Source: Isoetes taiwanensis (lineage: Eukaryota; Streptophyta; Lycopodiopsida; Isoetales; Isoetaceae). Taken from it: DNA of 64,000 nt. The position numbers and the translations under genes are program-made. Below, piece by piece: positions 46,201 through 57,805 of this stretch; position 1 is the stretch's first letter; every line of letters starts with the position of its first letter. Under the pieces are notes generated by a model. That model was given only the letters and a program-made list of their open reading frames with translations, had not been told where the DNA came from and made no database searches. The stretch lies in contig JAJEKV010000003.1 in the NCBI GenBank assembly GCA_021234155.1, positions 32,719,166 through 32,783,165 of the forward strand. The letters run 5' to 3'.

Positions 46201-47760
46201 TTAATTGGCACCTAAAATCATTGCTAGTGTAGCATCCGTCAATACTGCTTGAATCACCTCCTTGTTATCTTTTGGATTATGTCCCAACACCTTGTTGTAG
46301 ACATAACACAAGTGTTTGCAGAGAAGAAATCTACCCTTGCAATCATGTTTCATGAATTCTGGACAATTACATCTACGGTTTGCACTAATCTCAATCTTGT
46401 AAATGTTGATATCTCTTCTGAGCTCATAAATTACATGCTTTCCACATGTGATAATCTGTTTTCCAACTACTTCTGCTTCCATGTCATAACTTCGCTCTAG
46501 ATTCACATCTTCATCGTTACTCAATCTGGCTCTTTTATTGACATGCCTTCCATTTCTAACTCTGACGAAACTACTCGCAGAAGGTGCACCAGAAGAAATA
46601 TCAGTGGAGTACTGATTAGATGTGGACGATAGCCCTCTCACCTCGAATCCGCTACTCATCAATACTTGCAATTCTTCATCCTTTATGTTGACTCCTGTAG
46701 CCACTGGCCAACTACCAAGTCTGCTAGGAGCATTGACTATACTGTAATCCGGATACTATGTATGTTGCACATTGGTTGAACAAAACCACAACATTTGATC
46801 CTGCTCTCCATTACGATGTCTTCTGATCCCATAAAAAGAAGGGGCAACAGTGGATTTGTTCCCCTTGTTAATACGTGTTTGGCATTTACGACCAGTTTTT
46901 GAAACACGACCCATACATTTCACTTCACTTCCAGCAAGTGTCCTCCTCAAGGCCCAACTAGCCTGATGAATATCTACTTCTATGACTCTAATTCTACTGA
47001 TGAACTTCTACTTCTATGACTTTATGTCCACCTCGTCGGCATTCCTCCATTTCCTACATAAATCCAGATGCTGGATACGGTAGGCCTCATAAATGTATTT
47101 ATTTGTGTGACGTTGCAAGCACTGCTCAAAATGAAATTGACATGAGCGTTCTCCACCTAAAATTTCCTGACCATTATTGAACACATCTCGTACTGTTGTC
47201 CAGTTAGCCCGTGCTTCATCGACCATAAATTTCCTAAATTCAGCTACTGTAAAACCTTTGCCCTCCATCACCTTATTTAGTTTTTCCCAAAACAGTCTTT
47301 GTGCAATGTAATCTTCAGTTTTCATGTCACACAAGGCAATAGTCTGTAGAGACCTTATCCTACATGAAAGGAATTACAAAAATGAAATATACAACTTATT
47401 TTGGATCAAAATAAAAAGAAATAACTTACTTTGGATCATAGACATGACACCCTAACGTTGTCCAAGTCATAATACGTTTCACATGATCAAAATGAACTGG
47501 CTTATGCATTCTGGTTGTTTCCTACAAAATATACAATTAAGGGAACCATTGATCATAGATAGTTTTCACATGATCAAAATGAACTGGCTTATGCATTCTG
47601 GTTGTTCCCTACAAAATAAGGGAACCATTGACCATAGATAGTTCTCCTATAAATGGTATGTTCCTTAAGGTTCCTCTCCATTGCACCTCATTTGGTTTCC
47701 CTGTTCCCAATAAACATTCACAACTCATATTCTTGCATTGTAAGTGGCCACAACAATGGG
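46201..47760 (-). pseudogene. MULE-like transposase-derived gene with SWIM zinc finger
   Basis: Minus-strand exons in order: a Cys-containing part near 47.75-47.64 kb (CGHLQCKNMSCECLLGTGKP), 47430-47521 (MHKPVHFDHVKRIMTWTTLG, ends at a good GTAAGT donor), an exon from 47359 down (IALCDMKTEDYIAQRLFWEK, TVRDVFNNGQEILGGERSCQ), then a basic part (MGRVSKTGRKCQTRINKGNK) and the C-terminal frame 46201-46704. The last holds the SWIM finger NRRCNCPEFMKHDCKG...CKH (C-x-C...C-x-H). SWIM fingers follow the DDE domain in Mutator-like and FAR1/FHY3-type transposases; here the DDE core is not clearly preserved. Stops between blocks (for example after FCSTNVQHT near 46756) mark it as decayed. The upstream part is cut off by the LTR element at 47835. 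Confidence 0.6.
47478..47640. repeat. Tandem duplication of about 95 bp in the MULE-like gene
   Basis: CACATGATCAAAATGAACTG with GCTTATGCATTCTGGTTGTT and the tail GGGAACCATTGA.CATAGAT occurs twice, so part of an exon and its acceptor are doubled. Confidence 0.7.
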
Positions 47761-48523
47761 CCAATGGGCGGAATCATCGTCACTTTCCGCCGACACTTGT
47801 TGCAACATCACACTACCAGGTTGAAACCCAAAACTGATATGGTGGTGCTCGGGGGAGTGGTTGTCGGGAGCAAGAGTATGAGAAAGAAAGCTGTAGATGT
47901 TTATATTAATCCTTGGACTAAAGTATCTTAGAGAATATACAATAAGTTAAGTTAACAATTATCCTTAGCTAGACCATTGAATATTTTATCTAATATAGGA
48001 CAAGTTATAAACTATAAGCTAATCTAAGAACCTTAGAAAAGATAGTACACTATTATTATAGGTAAGAGGTACGCATCTATTATATCTATGGGCAAAAAGG
48101 GTATACTTTTAATGTTAAAAAGGGGCTTGGGCTAAATAAAAAGAACGTTATTCAAGTAAGGCTATTAAGGGATACCTTTACCTTTTGTAAGGGAGGTGAA
48201 TGTTACAAAAGGAGCAACTAGTAAGCGTACGGAGGGAGATTTTGTTTCTATCCCAATTGATGATCTATCCCAAATCCTAAGCCTAGCTTATTCCTAAAAT
48301 TTGTGTTTTTGCTACAAAGGTTATGTAGTGGCTATTTTGTCCTATTCCCATTCTTTGGAAGACTCTTGCTCAAGGACAACCCGGTTGAGTGGCGAGCTTA
48401 CCCGGAAGGGTGGAATTGTGTTTATATGACTTGTTTCTAGACGATTGTTTTGCTGTAGAATTCTGGAGACTACCAAATCATATCAATTGGTATCAGAGCT
48501 AAGTCTTTCGACATTCCTGTACA

Positions 48524-49737
48524 ATGGCCCATAACGTGTTTAATATTCCTGCTGACCAATACAACCAAGCCCTGAACATTGCTGCTCAGACCGCAACTCA
48601 GATTGGAATTCCTGCTTCAACAAGCTTTGAAGAAAACCAAAGGAAACTAGAATACATAGCCATACTGTACGGTTATCTTCCAGATATATATCAGCAGCCA
48701 CCTTTGCCTACAAATCCTCCTCCTGTTAACCCTCCACCTCCTAGCACTGAAAGAATCAAATGGCTAGAAAAGGTCGAAGGAATGCCTACATATGGGGGAG
48801 ATAAACGAAGCCCACCTGCAGTTCTAGGATTTTTAGCATCATGGGAAAGTTTCTTTGAGAGAGTCAAAGCTACGGAGGAACAGAAATTACAGGCAATGGA
48901 TAAGTATTTGACTGATATAGCTAGAATCTGGTGGCAAGGTCGGAAAAAGTTATTGCCTCAAATAAAAACCTGGGTTGATTTTAGAAAGGCATTCGAATCG
49001 CATAATTTACATGCTAACTATTATCCAGATCTTAAAAGACAATGGGATCTCTTTAAACAAGGAGAACATGAATCAGTACATCATTTCTATTCAAAGTTTT
49101 CTTATCTTGCAGTTCAAATGGGGGACTTGCAACCAGGAGGATTATCTGAAAGTGAAATAACAAGAAAATTTATAGCAGGATTGAGAGACCCACTATATGC
49201 GGAATTGTGTTTTGCAGAACCTTCCACTATTGACGAAGCTGTAAGGAAAGCTGAAGCTGCAGAGATGAAACTCAATCCGGTGTAGTAAGATATGATATAT
49301 GGGAGGGGTATCCCCAGGAAAATGTCATCCAATCGGATAATGGCAAAAATATTGGCAGTGAAAATAAGAGAGATTATAAGAGACCAAGAACGAGAGATAA
49401 CCAGGATCAGTTGCATAAAGCACGAGGGGAAAATCCGCCTGATAGATCTTTTCCGAAGAAAAGTGGATGCTTTTACTGTGGGGGGCCGCATCTTAAAGTA
49501 GACTGCCCAAAATTAAATACAAGAGGGGATCGAATCAATCGAGGTAATCGGGGAGAACAAAAGGACCAAGGCAAAATGGAAGTTAGAGCAAATCCTCGCT
49601 TTGCTGGGTTCACTGCTCAAGTATCTCAAATGGAAGAAATTCCACCAGAATCTAGTATCAAAGCGAACAAACACGTTTCATTCGCTGACGAAGTACAAAA
49701 GGAAAAGGGAAGGTTGCAAATTGCATATATGAAGTAG
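48524..49737 (+). other. Gag region of the TR-GAG element
   Basis: The region covers a Pro-rich N-terminus (PPLPTNPPPVNPPPPS), a retrotransposon-gag core (FLASWESFFERVKATEEQKL; WWQGRKKLLPQIKTWVDFRK; FYSKFSYLAVQMGDL) and a CCHC zinc knuckle (CFYCGGPHLKVDC: C-x2-C-x4-H-x4-C). The gag core and knuckle are of the Ty3/gypsy-like kind. Start chosen at the first ATG after the primer-binding site. The region is a fossil with about one break. Confidence 0.8.
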
Positions 49738-49872
49738 TAAGATTGTTATTTTTGCCATTTCTTAGGAAAATTCATAGGGGTAAATTTTGTTTGCAATATA
49801 TCTTGAGATAATAATTATGTCTGCAGCATAATTGTTGGTCTTGTTATCCTTATGATTATAATATAAAGCACT

Positions 49873-50045
49873 TTTTTAGCCTAAAGGGCTGGACTTGAAA
49901 ATTTTTAGCCTAAAGGGCTGGACTTGAAAATTTTTAGCCTAAAGGGCTGGATTTGAAAATTTTTAGCCTAAAGGGCTGGACTTGAAAAAACATTTTGCCT
50001 AAAGGGCTGGACGTGAAAACTTTTAGTCTAAAGGGCTGGACTTGA
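49873..50045 (+). repeat. Six tandem 29-31-bp repeats inside the TR-GAG element
   Basis: TTTTTAGCCTAAAGGGCTGG followed by ACTTGAAAA is repeated about six times between gag and the 3' LTR. Each unit contains the inverted pair AGCC...GGCT and could fold as a small hairpin. Confidence 0.8.
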
Positions 50046-50793
50046 CCATTTCTGATTGTGCAGGTTGCAATCATGGACTTGCTTGTGTTAATTTGTCATA
50101 TAACGAGGACGATCAATCTCAAGAAGGGAAGGAATTGATATGGTGGTGCTCGGGGCAGTGGTTGTCAGGAGCAAGAGTATGAGAAAGAAAGCTGTAGATG
50201 TTTATATTAATCCTTGGACTAAAGTATCTTAGAGAATATACAATAAGTTAAGTTAACAATTATCCTTAGCTAGACCATTGGGGGAATATTTTATCTAATA
50301 TAGGACAAGTTATAAACTATAAGCTAATCTAAGAACCTTAGAAAAGATAGTACACTATTATTATAGGTAACAGGTACGCATCTATTATATCTATGGGCAA
50401 AAAGGGTATACTTTTAATGTTAAAAAGGGGCTTGGGCTAAATAAAAAGAACGTTATTCAAGTAAGGCTATTAAGGGATACCTTTACCTTTTGTAAGGGAG
50501 GTGAATGTTACAAAAGGAGCAACTAGTAAGCGTACGGAGGGAGAGTTTGTTTCTATCCAATTGATGATCTATCCCAAATCCTGAGCCTAGCTTATTCCTA
50601 AAATTGTGTTTTTGCTACAAAGGTTATGTAGTGGCTATTTTGTCCTATTCCCATTCTTTGGAAGACTCTTGCTCAAGGACAACCCGGTTGGGTGGTGAGC
50701 TTACCCGGAAGGGTGGAATTGTGTTTATATGACTTGTTTCTAGACGATTATTTTGCTGTAGAATTCTGGAGACTACCAAATCATATCAAAAAC

Positions 50794-51673
50794 ATTGTGA
50801 AACTAGACTATTACTCACAAGGCAAATACCATTGACATCAAATGGTAACTGCATAGATTGCAGTTTGCCTGGAGAAGTCATGCTAAGCACGACATCCATT
50901 TCTCACTTATGCAAATTCCTACGAAAACAATTCCTGCAAGTTGATACAAAGCAAGTTGACCGTTATTTTTTTAATACAAAGCATTCACGAAGATCGAGCC
51001 GTAATATACGGGCGTTTTTGTAAATAATAATGATCCTATAGTTTAGCATAATTTAAAGGAAATCACATTATAGATTACACGTTTTGTTATTTAAAAATAA
51101 AACGGCTACTTAGCAACGACCATTAAAATCAGTATATATATCAATTGCTTTTGTTATGCTTTTGCTTTGGGCGCTTACTTCTTGTTGATGATATATATCC
51201 TTCTTCTTATCGAGGTCAGATTTGCTATCTTACATGTTCAAGTAGTGTATATATCCTTTTTCGTATCGAGGTCAGATTTGCTATTTTGCTATTAAGTAGT
51301 GTACACGTTAAATTAGTGTACATCTTAAGTATATTAAGTGGTTATACCCTTAAAGTATACCCTTAAGGGCTTGATTACATACCTCTAGACTTGCTTGATC
51401 ACACTATGACAGTGGGATAGTGCCTTTTTGTTGACTTGTTTTGTTGTTATGGCAGTGGGATAGTGTCTTTTTCTTCTAATGTTTTGTTCTCATGTTTGTG
51501 TTTGTTGTATTTGGACTGTACATGGAATATAGATGTATACTCTTATGTTAAATTCAAGGTTGCTTAAAGCTGATTTAGAACAGTAGTTCGATGTTAAGTT
51601 GTATGTTGTTGAAGCTGATTTAGAAGAGTGGTTTCATAATGGTTATAGCACATGCTCGCATTTAATTATGCAG
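50794..51673. other. No gene called; upstream remnant of the MULE-like locus
   Basis: The first 200 bp continue the locus interrupted by the LTR element. A tandem pair (TATATATCCTT.TTC.TATCG, AGGTCAGATTTGCTAT) lies at about 51188-51285, and AGTGGGATAGTG.CTTTTT occurs twice near 51410-51470. No supported frame. Confidence 0.4.
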
Positions 51674-54600
51674 GTACGCCAGGTATGGAGGCCAATGGGC
51701 ACGTTGTGGCCCCAGAAATTATTAAAATACGTGACAGCAACAGTGATGTGGCTGTGTCTGGCCCCCCTTCTCGTCCAAGTGCTCCGCCTCCTGTGGCGGT
51801 CACAAATGCTCCCCATGTTGTTAACACTAGAGTTGTCCCTTGATGGACCATAAATGGTTCATTTGTACAGTTCACTTTAAAATTCATATAAAATCAACGG
51901 CATAAAATTCAGTTAAACCCTTTCTACATGTTAATATATGGCAGTCATGTTGCACAGGAAAAATAGTTAAAAATGTATATACCCCTAAAATTGAGAGTTA
52001 TGTTTAGGTGAATCAAGGGGGGTCAAGTCCAGTTTGCTTCATGTTTACATAATGTAAAACTGTCTCAATAAAAGGATTTTTTTGATTTTTTTCATTATAA
52101 TAGTATTTTTCTATACGAGATAAGGATGAATACACAAAAAACCTTGTTCCAATCTGAAGTCTAGAAAGGAAGATATAGTCAGTCAAACATGACAAGGTCA
52201 AAACAGTTTTCTGTCTTCTGTGGACCAATAATAATTCCCAGAAGGCTGTTTCAATTAAAATTCTATAACTTTTGCATGAAAATGATTTTTTACTTCAAAT
52301 TTGGTATATAAGTAGTTGACTAATTGCTTCATGCATAAAAAATATTTGTTGGCCTGCAATTTGAAGCTTCAACTGAGTTATAGTAACAATTTTAAGTGAC
52401 TTTTAATTGATGTTTATTTTGTTATATTTGAAGGAAATTTGTTGAAATAGTATGTCATTAAAAAATTCATATATGAATGCGTGTATGGATATGAAACCAA
52501 TGAAAAAACAAGTAAAGAAAAAGAGCAAAAGGCACGATCATGATAAATCAATAAAGGTTTCTGTACTTAAGACCATTACTGGTCCACAGGTTCATTTTAA
52601 ATCAATAACTTTTTTACCTTATTAGATCTCAAGCTGAATTTTAGGATATTCGTATTTCATGAGATCCTCTATAAATAAAAAATATCTATTGCTAGGTTTG
52701 GGCTAAAAATTTTATTATTAATTCCAAGTTATCATCAAATGTTTTCCATATTTGATCTCTAGATTTATGCCTTGAATATGAACTTCAATCACCATGTTTC
52801 AAACTTCCTAAAGTTAAGATAGCAATGCAAGATGAACCAAGGAAAAATATGAAAAGGTGTGACTAAAGAAGATCAAGATAGACTGTTATGCCGATGCCCG
52901 AATTGATCTATATGACTTCTCATTTAAAAGTCAAGAACATCATCATCTTAATCAATTCTTTAGAGTATAGTTTATATCACATTATATATGATGATAACAT
53001 TAGTTGACTAAGGAGGATTGTCTATCTAAAAGGTGATATCGAAGCACAAAAATTAAGTAGTTAAGGGCTACTTTGAATGTATAAGAAAGTCCACTTAGAC
53101 CTTTCAAAGATTATCTTATAGACGATGAGAAATCATAATATCATTGTAGGGGACAAAATGAATAGAGCCAATGCAAATAAATAGAGAAATTTTCTCAATC
53201 CAGTTGGTTTAATCTTGGACCTATAAATAGTCCATGCTTATTTATATTCAAATCTTGTATATAATATATTATTCTAACATGAAATTTGAGATATATATTG
53301 CCAACAAAGGTTCAAATTTATAAAAATTATAGCCTAGCATAAAAGTTGATCTACATGTACTATGGTCCTACTTAGACTACAACACTTTGGAGCAGCCACA
53401 CATTGTCTAACTTTATAGTAGTGGAAAGTAAGTAGGTTTCTTCATTTTTTTTCTCTAATAAGACCACGCCAAAGACCTCAATATCCCTTTTTATCATATA
53501 TTGAGTCATTTAAAAGGCGTATGGGAGAAATGTAGTGCAATAAGCTAATATTTCAGATGAACTAGAAAAACAGGTACGGAAAGTCTTTTGATCTATTTAT
53601 TTATAGTCATGACTAAACTTCGTGATATTGTCCTCTATTCATCAATAACCATCATTACCTACATTATTGTTGAGTTTTAGACCTATAAGGGTATAATCAA
53701 TGCACCTTGGAACCTTTCTTTGTATTCATCCTGTTATATTAGATCTTGTTTAGATCTAGATAATGCATGGTTATACCCTAATTACACTATATTTGTGTTG
53801 ATAAAGTAAATTCCTATGTAGAGTTAATTAGAATGCATCATTTACTATCCTTATGAGACTTATAGATGGGGGTTATTGAAGCACTTTAACCCATATTTTT
53901 ATTTTGAATTCTGTACGATAATTTCTTTAGTTAATAACGATATTAATAAAACATATAAACATAAAAAAAATTCCTTGGACTATAGTTTGTTTAGTTAAGG
54001 ACTCATTGCCACAAAAATTAAGTCAAAACTTGTAATAATAAGAGAGAAATAATTCTTGAACCTCATGCAGCATTTTTAAGCAAAATAGGGTTTGACGACT
54101 TCAATTGATATCAAATGATAGCGGCAAAACATGGAAACATGCAAATTGATATGTTTTATCATAATATATCAATTAATTTCATATTTAGCAAGGTTTAGAC
54201 ACTTTTATGCTAGAAAATTGAAGAATGCAGTTCTAGAGTGCTGTAAAAATTGCCAAATTCTCCAAAGTTTGAACGATCATACCAATATAAAGGTGAATTC
54301 AGTGGTCATGAAATTCTCACAGGTCGTTAAAAATCAAGTGAAGACTCAAATAATGGTGGTATATTTTAAAATTAAAATTTCTCTTGCGAGATATATCGGT
54401 TTAAGTGGCAGGGGGTATGGTGGACCATTTCTGGTCCATGGACCAGAAATGGTCCCCGGGACAACTCTAGTGTTAATGCTGAAATGCCATGCATTGTTCC
54501 CATGACAGCTGCAAACGGGCTGCCACATCCCAGCCCATTGCCCCATGTTGCAAATCTTGTGGCAAATGGGCTGCCACATCCTGTGGTTGCGTCTACAGGG

Positions 54601-54900
54601 AGCGAACATGTGCATGTAGCGGCCGAGCTACTTGAGAATTTAATTTGTGGGGATAAATACAATAGCTGAAGGGGTAGCAGCTGATGTTAGAGTGCTTCGG
54701 ATTCAATTAAGCAGGCTTTTCCATGCATTGGAGCAATGCATCGGCCTGATGGAATGGGAATAGGTTAAAGTTTCTGTGGAAGAGAGACAGGCATTGAGGG
54801 CCCATATGAATTTGGCCAGGGGAATGTTGATTCGTGAGCTAAGACGAATCAATAATCTGCAACGAAGACATGATGTTGCCTTGAATCTGAGGTACAACTA
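51674..54900 (+). pseudogene. Unrecognised host gene, split by a 2.65-kb transposon
   Basis: The left exon part (51674-51820, after the acceptor TTAATTATGCAG) reads ANGHVVAPEIIKIRDSNSDV and GPPSRPSAPPPVAVTNAPHV. The right part (54477-54900) reads AEMPCIVPMTAANGLPHPSP and LVANGLPHPVVASTGSEHVH, then in another frame ADVRVLRIQLSRLFHALEQC, VSVEERQALRAHMNLARGML, IRELRRINNLQRRHDVALNL, ending RYN-stop. The C-terminal part is helical and looks like a conserved regulator, but I do not recognise the family. Breaks: the insertion, a frame change near 54.65 kb and a TAG at about 54764 after LMEWE. An intron at the frame change cannot be excluded. Confidence 0.5.
51825..54472. mobile_element. Non-autonomous TIR transposon, 2.65 kb, TTAA-flanked
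   Basis: The ends CACTAGAGTTGTCCC and GGGACAACTCTAGTG are exact inverted repeats. TTAA stands on both sides (51821-51824 and 54473-54476). The right end adds a perfect 34-bp palindrome (54422-54455, half GGACCATTTCTGGTCCA). The left end has related GGACCAT/ATGGTTC motifs. The interior is AT-rich and shows no transposase. The CACTA start suggests CACTA/EnSpm, but the 4-bp TTAA duplication suits piggyBac-like elements, and the 3-bp duplication expected for CACTA does not match. Confidence 0.75.
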
Positions 54901-56778
54901 ATTCTGATTTCTTGCTTGCAGGGCGTGTATAGTAGAGCATTGTGTGTTTGAGCATTTACTTGTGCATTGGAATGAGGATGCAGGACGTGTGACGAGAAAG
55001 AATAAAAAGGAAAAAAACAAATTGAGATTTCTGTTTGTAGGCATGAATGATTGACATTCACTGCATGGAAATAGCCCCCCGGCTTTAGGCCGTGGTGGAG
55101 CATTGAAGAGCAGCTTCCTTGAGGGGTTCAACTCCCCGTGCTCCTTGCTTGCTTGCTTGCTTGTTAGAGCATGCAGCTTATGTACAGGTGAGGACATGCG
55201 GAGGAGCAACACGTGCTGAATGAAAGACATGCATGACCAGGTATGAACACACTTTGATTTGCTATTGCTGTGGGTAGGTTCTTGCTGAGGGAGCCACACT
55301 TATCTCAAATGCAGTACGAGGTACAATTTCAAATGTACATGATACACTGAAGATTCCTTTCGTGGAAGCTTAGTTGCAGGTTCTTATTTGAAAGTCTTAT
55401 ACGTTGTCAGCTTGAGCTGCAGCAGTGGTGAAGGAGCATGTTTGAGGTGTGATATGCTGGTGACTTGAGCTGTAACAACCGATAAGGCATGTCAGCCTGC
55501 TGAAGTGGAGCTTGGCTTAGGCCCTTGAAGCCATTAATCTGATAGAAAGCATTGGCAGATGCTTCTATTCTATTCGGCAAAAAGACATCAGAGGTGAGTT
55601 AAAACACTCCATGATTACGCATCTAATTTTTCATTATGCAGTTCTACATTTGTTTATGTGAAGGGCCTTCTTTTCTTTATTTGGAATTTCAATAGTAAGT
55701 TGCACATTGGTATTCTGCTGCTTTCTACATATGTAAAGGCCACAGGGATAAGGCACCCAATGATTTTGCTGTGCCCTTTATGCTGTCATAAGGCATCAGC
55801 TGGGCATCATTTACAGAACGTGTTCTCAACAAGAGAGATAAGGTAGTTTCGATGATTGTTCTATTGGCCACAAAAGGGCGTAACAATGAGCCCATCTGCT
55901 TGCATGGTGCCAAGGTCATGCTCTATGTGTAACAACATAGCAATTTCATGTTCATTTATACCGTCCTAAGTTTCCACTATTGCATTGTTTTACCTCAGAT
56001 CTATGGCAGATCCCTTAGGCCCACAGGGAAGATGCATACTGTCTGTACACATACGTCATAATAATCAGAACAGAAAATGTCAGAATGCATCTGCTCTGTT
56101 GTAAGAATTTCTGGACCTTAAAATCTTAATTAGAGCAAAAAATATGCGTGGAGATGCTGGAAGTACCATGGTTTTTCTGTACCAGGGTCTACTTTCGCTC
56201 TATCTTTATTTTTATCTTTAGCCATAGCCTCGAGAAAGGGAATACGTCTACAACTTTATTTTTAGATAAGTTTACTTCTTATGCTCATTATGGTGTGATG
56301 TCAGTAAGTTGTTTTGCAATTCTTGTCCTCATGATTTCGCTGCACAATAAGCTCGGGTTTTCTTCTCATTTCGTTACTTGTAGTGTGGGACCTTCTTAGC
56401 AATCTAGTTCCTCATGCAGTCTGCCCTAGTTACAGTGCTATGGTAATTGAATGTGTTCTTTGTTACAGTGCTATGGTAATTCAATGTGTTCTTTGAAAGT
56501 TGTCTGTGCATTGCTGACTTAACAAGCTTTAACTTGTTTCACAGACATGTTATATGGTAGTTGGTCTGCCTCTGATGGCAGGGGGTTCAATTCCGCTCTT
56601 TTGCATGAGTATTTGTGACACAGATGTATGTTGACTCTGGGCAATGGTTTATAAATCTTAGGCTGATGTGGAAATGGCAGTTTGACCCCATCATGGAGTC
56701 AACGAACGGCCCAGAACGCTCTATCAGGAATAATTAAGGGAATATTACAGTGACAATGTTACGGCAAACCTATATGTG
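54901..56778. other. No further gene seen
   Basis: 3' flank of the split gene. A GCTTGCTTGCTTGCTTG run is at 55145-55161 and a doubled CAGTGCTATGGTAATT.AATGTGTTCTTTG at 56437-56497. A B-box-like GGTTCAATTCC at 56586 lacks a matching tRNA fold. Confidence 0.4.
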
Positions 56779-56945
56779 AAAATTTTTGGGTTGCCCCTAG
56801 GGGGGTAAACCCTCGTTTATGTGGGGTTTGTGGCATATCCAAGTATATTCTGGCATATGCCTAGAATATCCCGGTGACTGCTCAAAACTGGCGGTCAGAC
56901 TTGTTGCCGGTTGGTGCCGTTCAAACCGCTTAACCGGAATGAAGT
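56779..56945 (+). repeat. Dispersed repeat R1, longest copy
   Basis: AATTTTTGGGTTGCCCCTAG, TAAACCCTCGTTTATGTGGG, CATATGCCTAGAATATCCCG, GTGACTGCTCAAAACTGGCG and TTGTTGCCGGT to CTTAACCGGA. It gives the fullest view of the family. Confidence 0.6.
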
Positions 56946-57309
56946 TTCATGCTGTGGAGTGCAAGGATAAGCTTGAATGAATCCAAGAAAGAGTGTTTCC
57001 GGCTAGACCCATGTTTTTTGAGAAGATAGGCTCTGGAATCTCCATCTTTTCCTGCAACATCTGTATGATTTGTGGCATTGTGATCCTTTTTTTCTAGGTG
57101 TAGAATCCATCGTTTAGAGAAATTTATTCACTGACGTTTCCAGTGTAGAGTAGTTTTACTTTGCTGTTCTTATGCTTACATTTCTGTTTCTGCACTTGCT
57201 TATCGTCGGTGTTGTTATTGATGAACATATTTTTTCTATGCATTATGTGAATACTTGCATAATCCAAGCTAATTTCTGATGGCTTTAACTAGGTAATCAA
57301 TCTTGGCTC

Positions 57310-57642
57310 ATGGCAACAGGAAACAATGGGAGCACCGACAGTATCTGCAGTTCCCCAAGTGAGGAGCAAGGTAATTCAAATGGTACAACAAATAGGAATT
57401 CTGATGAACATCTTTCTCTGCCAGAAGAACAGGCTAAGGTAAGACTTAATATTAAATCATTGCAGGTTGTTGAGCTACGAAATCCTCTTGGTCAATTGTC
57501 AGGAAGATCTCTGGACTTTTGTTCGGCTGATTGTCTAAAGCGTTATCTCCGAGCCCGAAATTGGAGCCTCAAGAAACCTCACAAAATGCTCAAGGAATCT
57601 ATCAAGTGAAGAGAAGCATACAAGCCTGAGGATATACGCTGG
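57310..57642 (+). pseudogene. Sec14-like (CRAL-TRIO) protein, N-terminal exon fragment
   Basis: The frame starts MATGNNGSTDSICSSPSEEQ and enters the CRAL-TRIO N-terminal helix bundle: RNPLGQLSGRSLDFCSADCL, KRYLRARNWSLKKPHKMLKE, then REAYKPEDIRW. This matches plant Sec14-type phosphatidylinositol-transfer proteins (LRARNW..KKA..ML...L.WR..Y.PE.IRW). One lesion: TGA at 57607-57609 where the family has Trp. It ends at a GTAAC donor exactly where family members have an intron, but the next exon is not Sec14: the following open piece encodes DNA polymerase. It is a captured or rearranged 5' gene fragment. Confidence 0.8.
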
Positions 57643-57805
57643 GTAACAACTGTACAATCTTCTGTTATCATTCTCTATTTTAAATTGCATATTGTCTGCA
57701 AGACGGCCAAATCTTCAGGCATGCGTCTTAGCATAGGCAGTATCTTAACAGTTGCAAGTATATGTCAGATTGGTAGCTGTTGGACTAAGGATTTCTTGGT
57801 TTCAG

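Larger units (their letters stand above)
47835..50788 (+). mobile_element. Gag-only LTR retroelement (TR-GAG type), about 2.95 kb, with target-site duplication
   Basis: Direct repeats at 47835-48485 (651 bp) and 50136-50788 (653 bp) start TGATATGG and end ATATCA. They differ by only about ten substitutions and a few small indels. Identical 5-bp target duplications (AAAAC) flank the element at 47830-47834 and 50789-50793. A primer-binding site for initiator tRNA-Met (TGGTATCAGAGC, 48488-48499) follows the 5' LTR, and a purine tract (AAGAAGGGAAGGAA) precedes the 3' LTR. The only coding part is gag, with no protease, reverse transcriptase, RNase H or integrase. This matches non-autonomous TR-GAG elements. 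It looks structurally whole and young, with the gag part interrupted about once. Confidence 0.9.

Noticed and set aside
56550-56605. Possible tRNA-type B box GGTTCAATTCC
   Set aside because: The T stem does not pair and no acceptor stem or A box fits.
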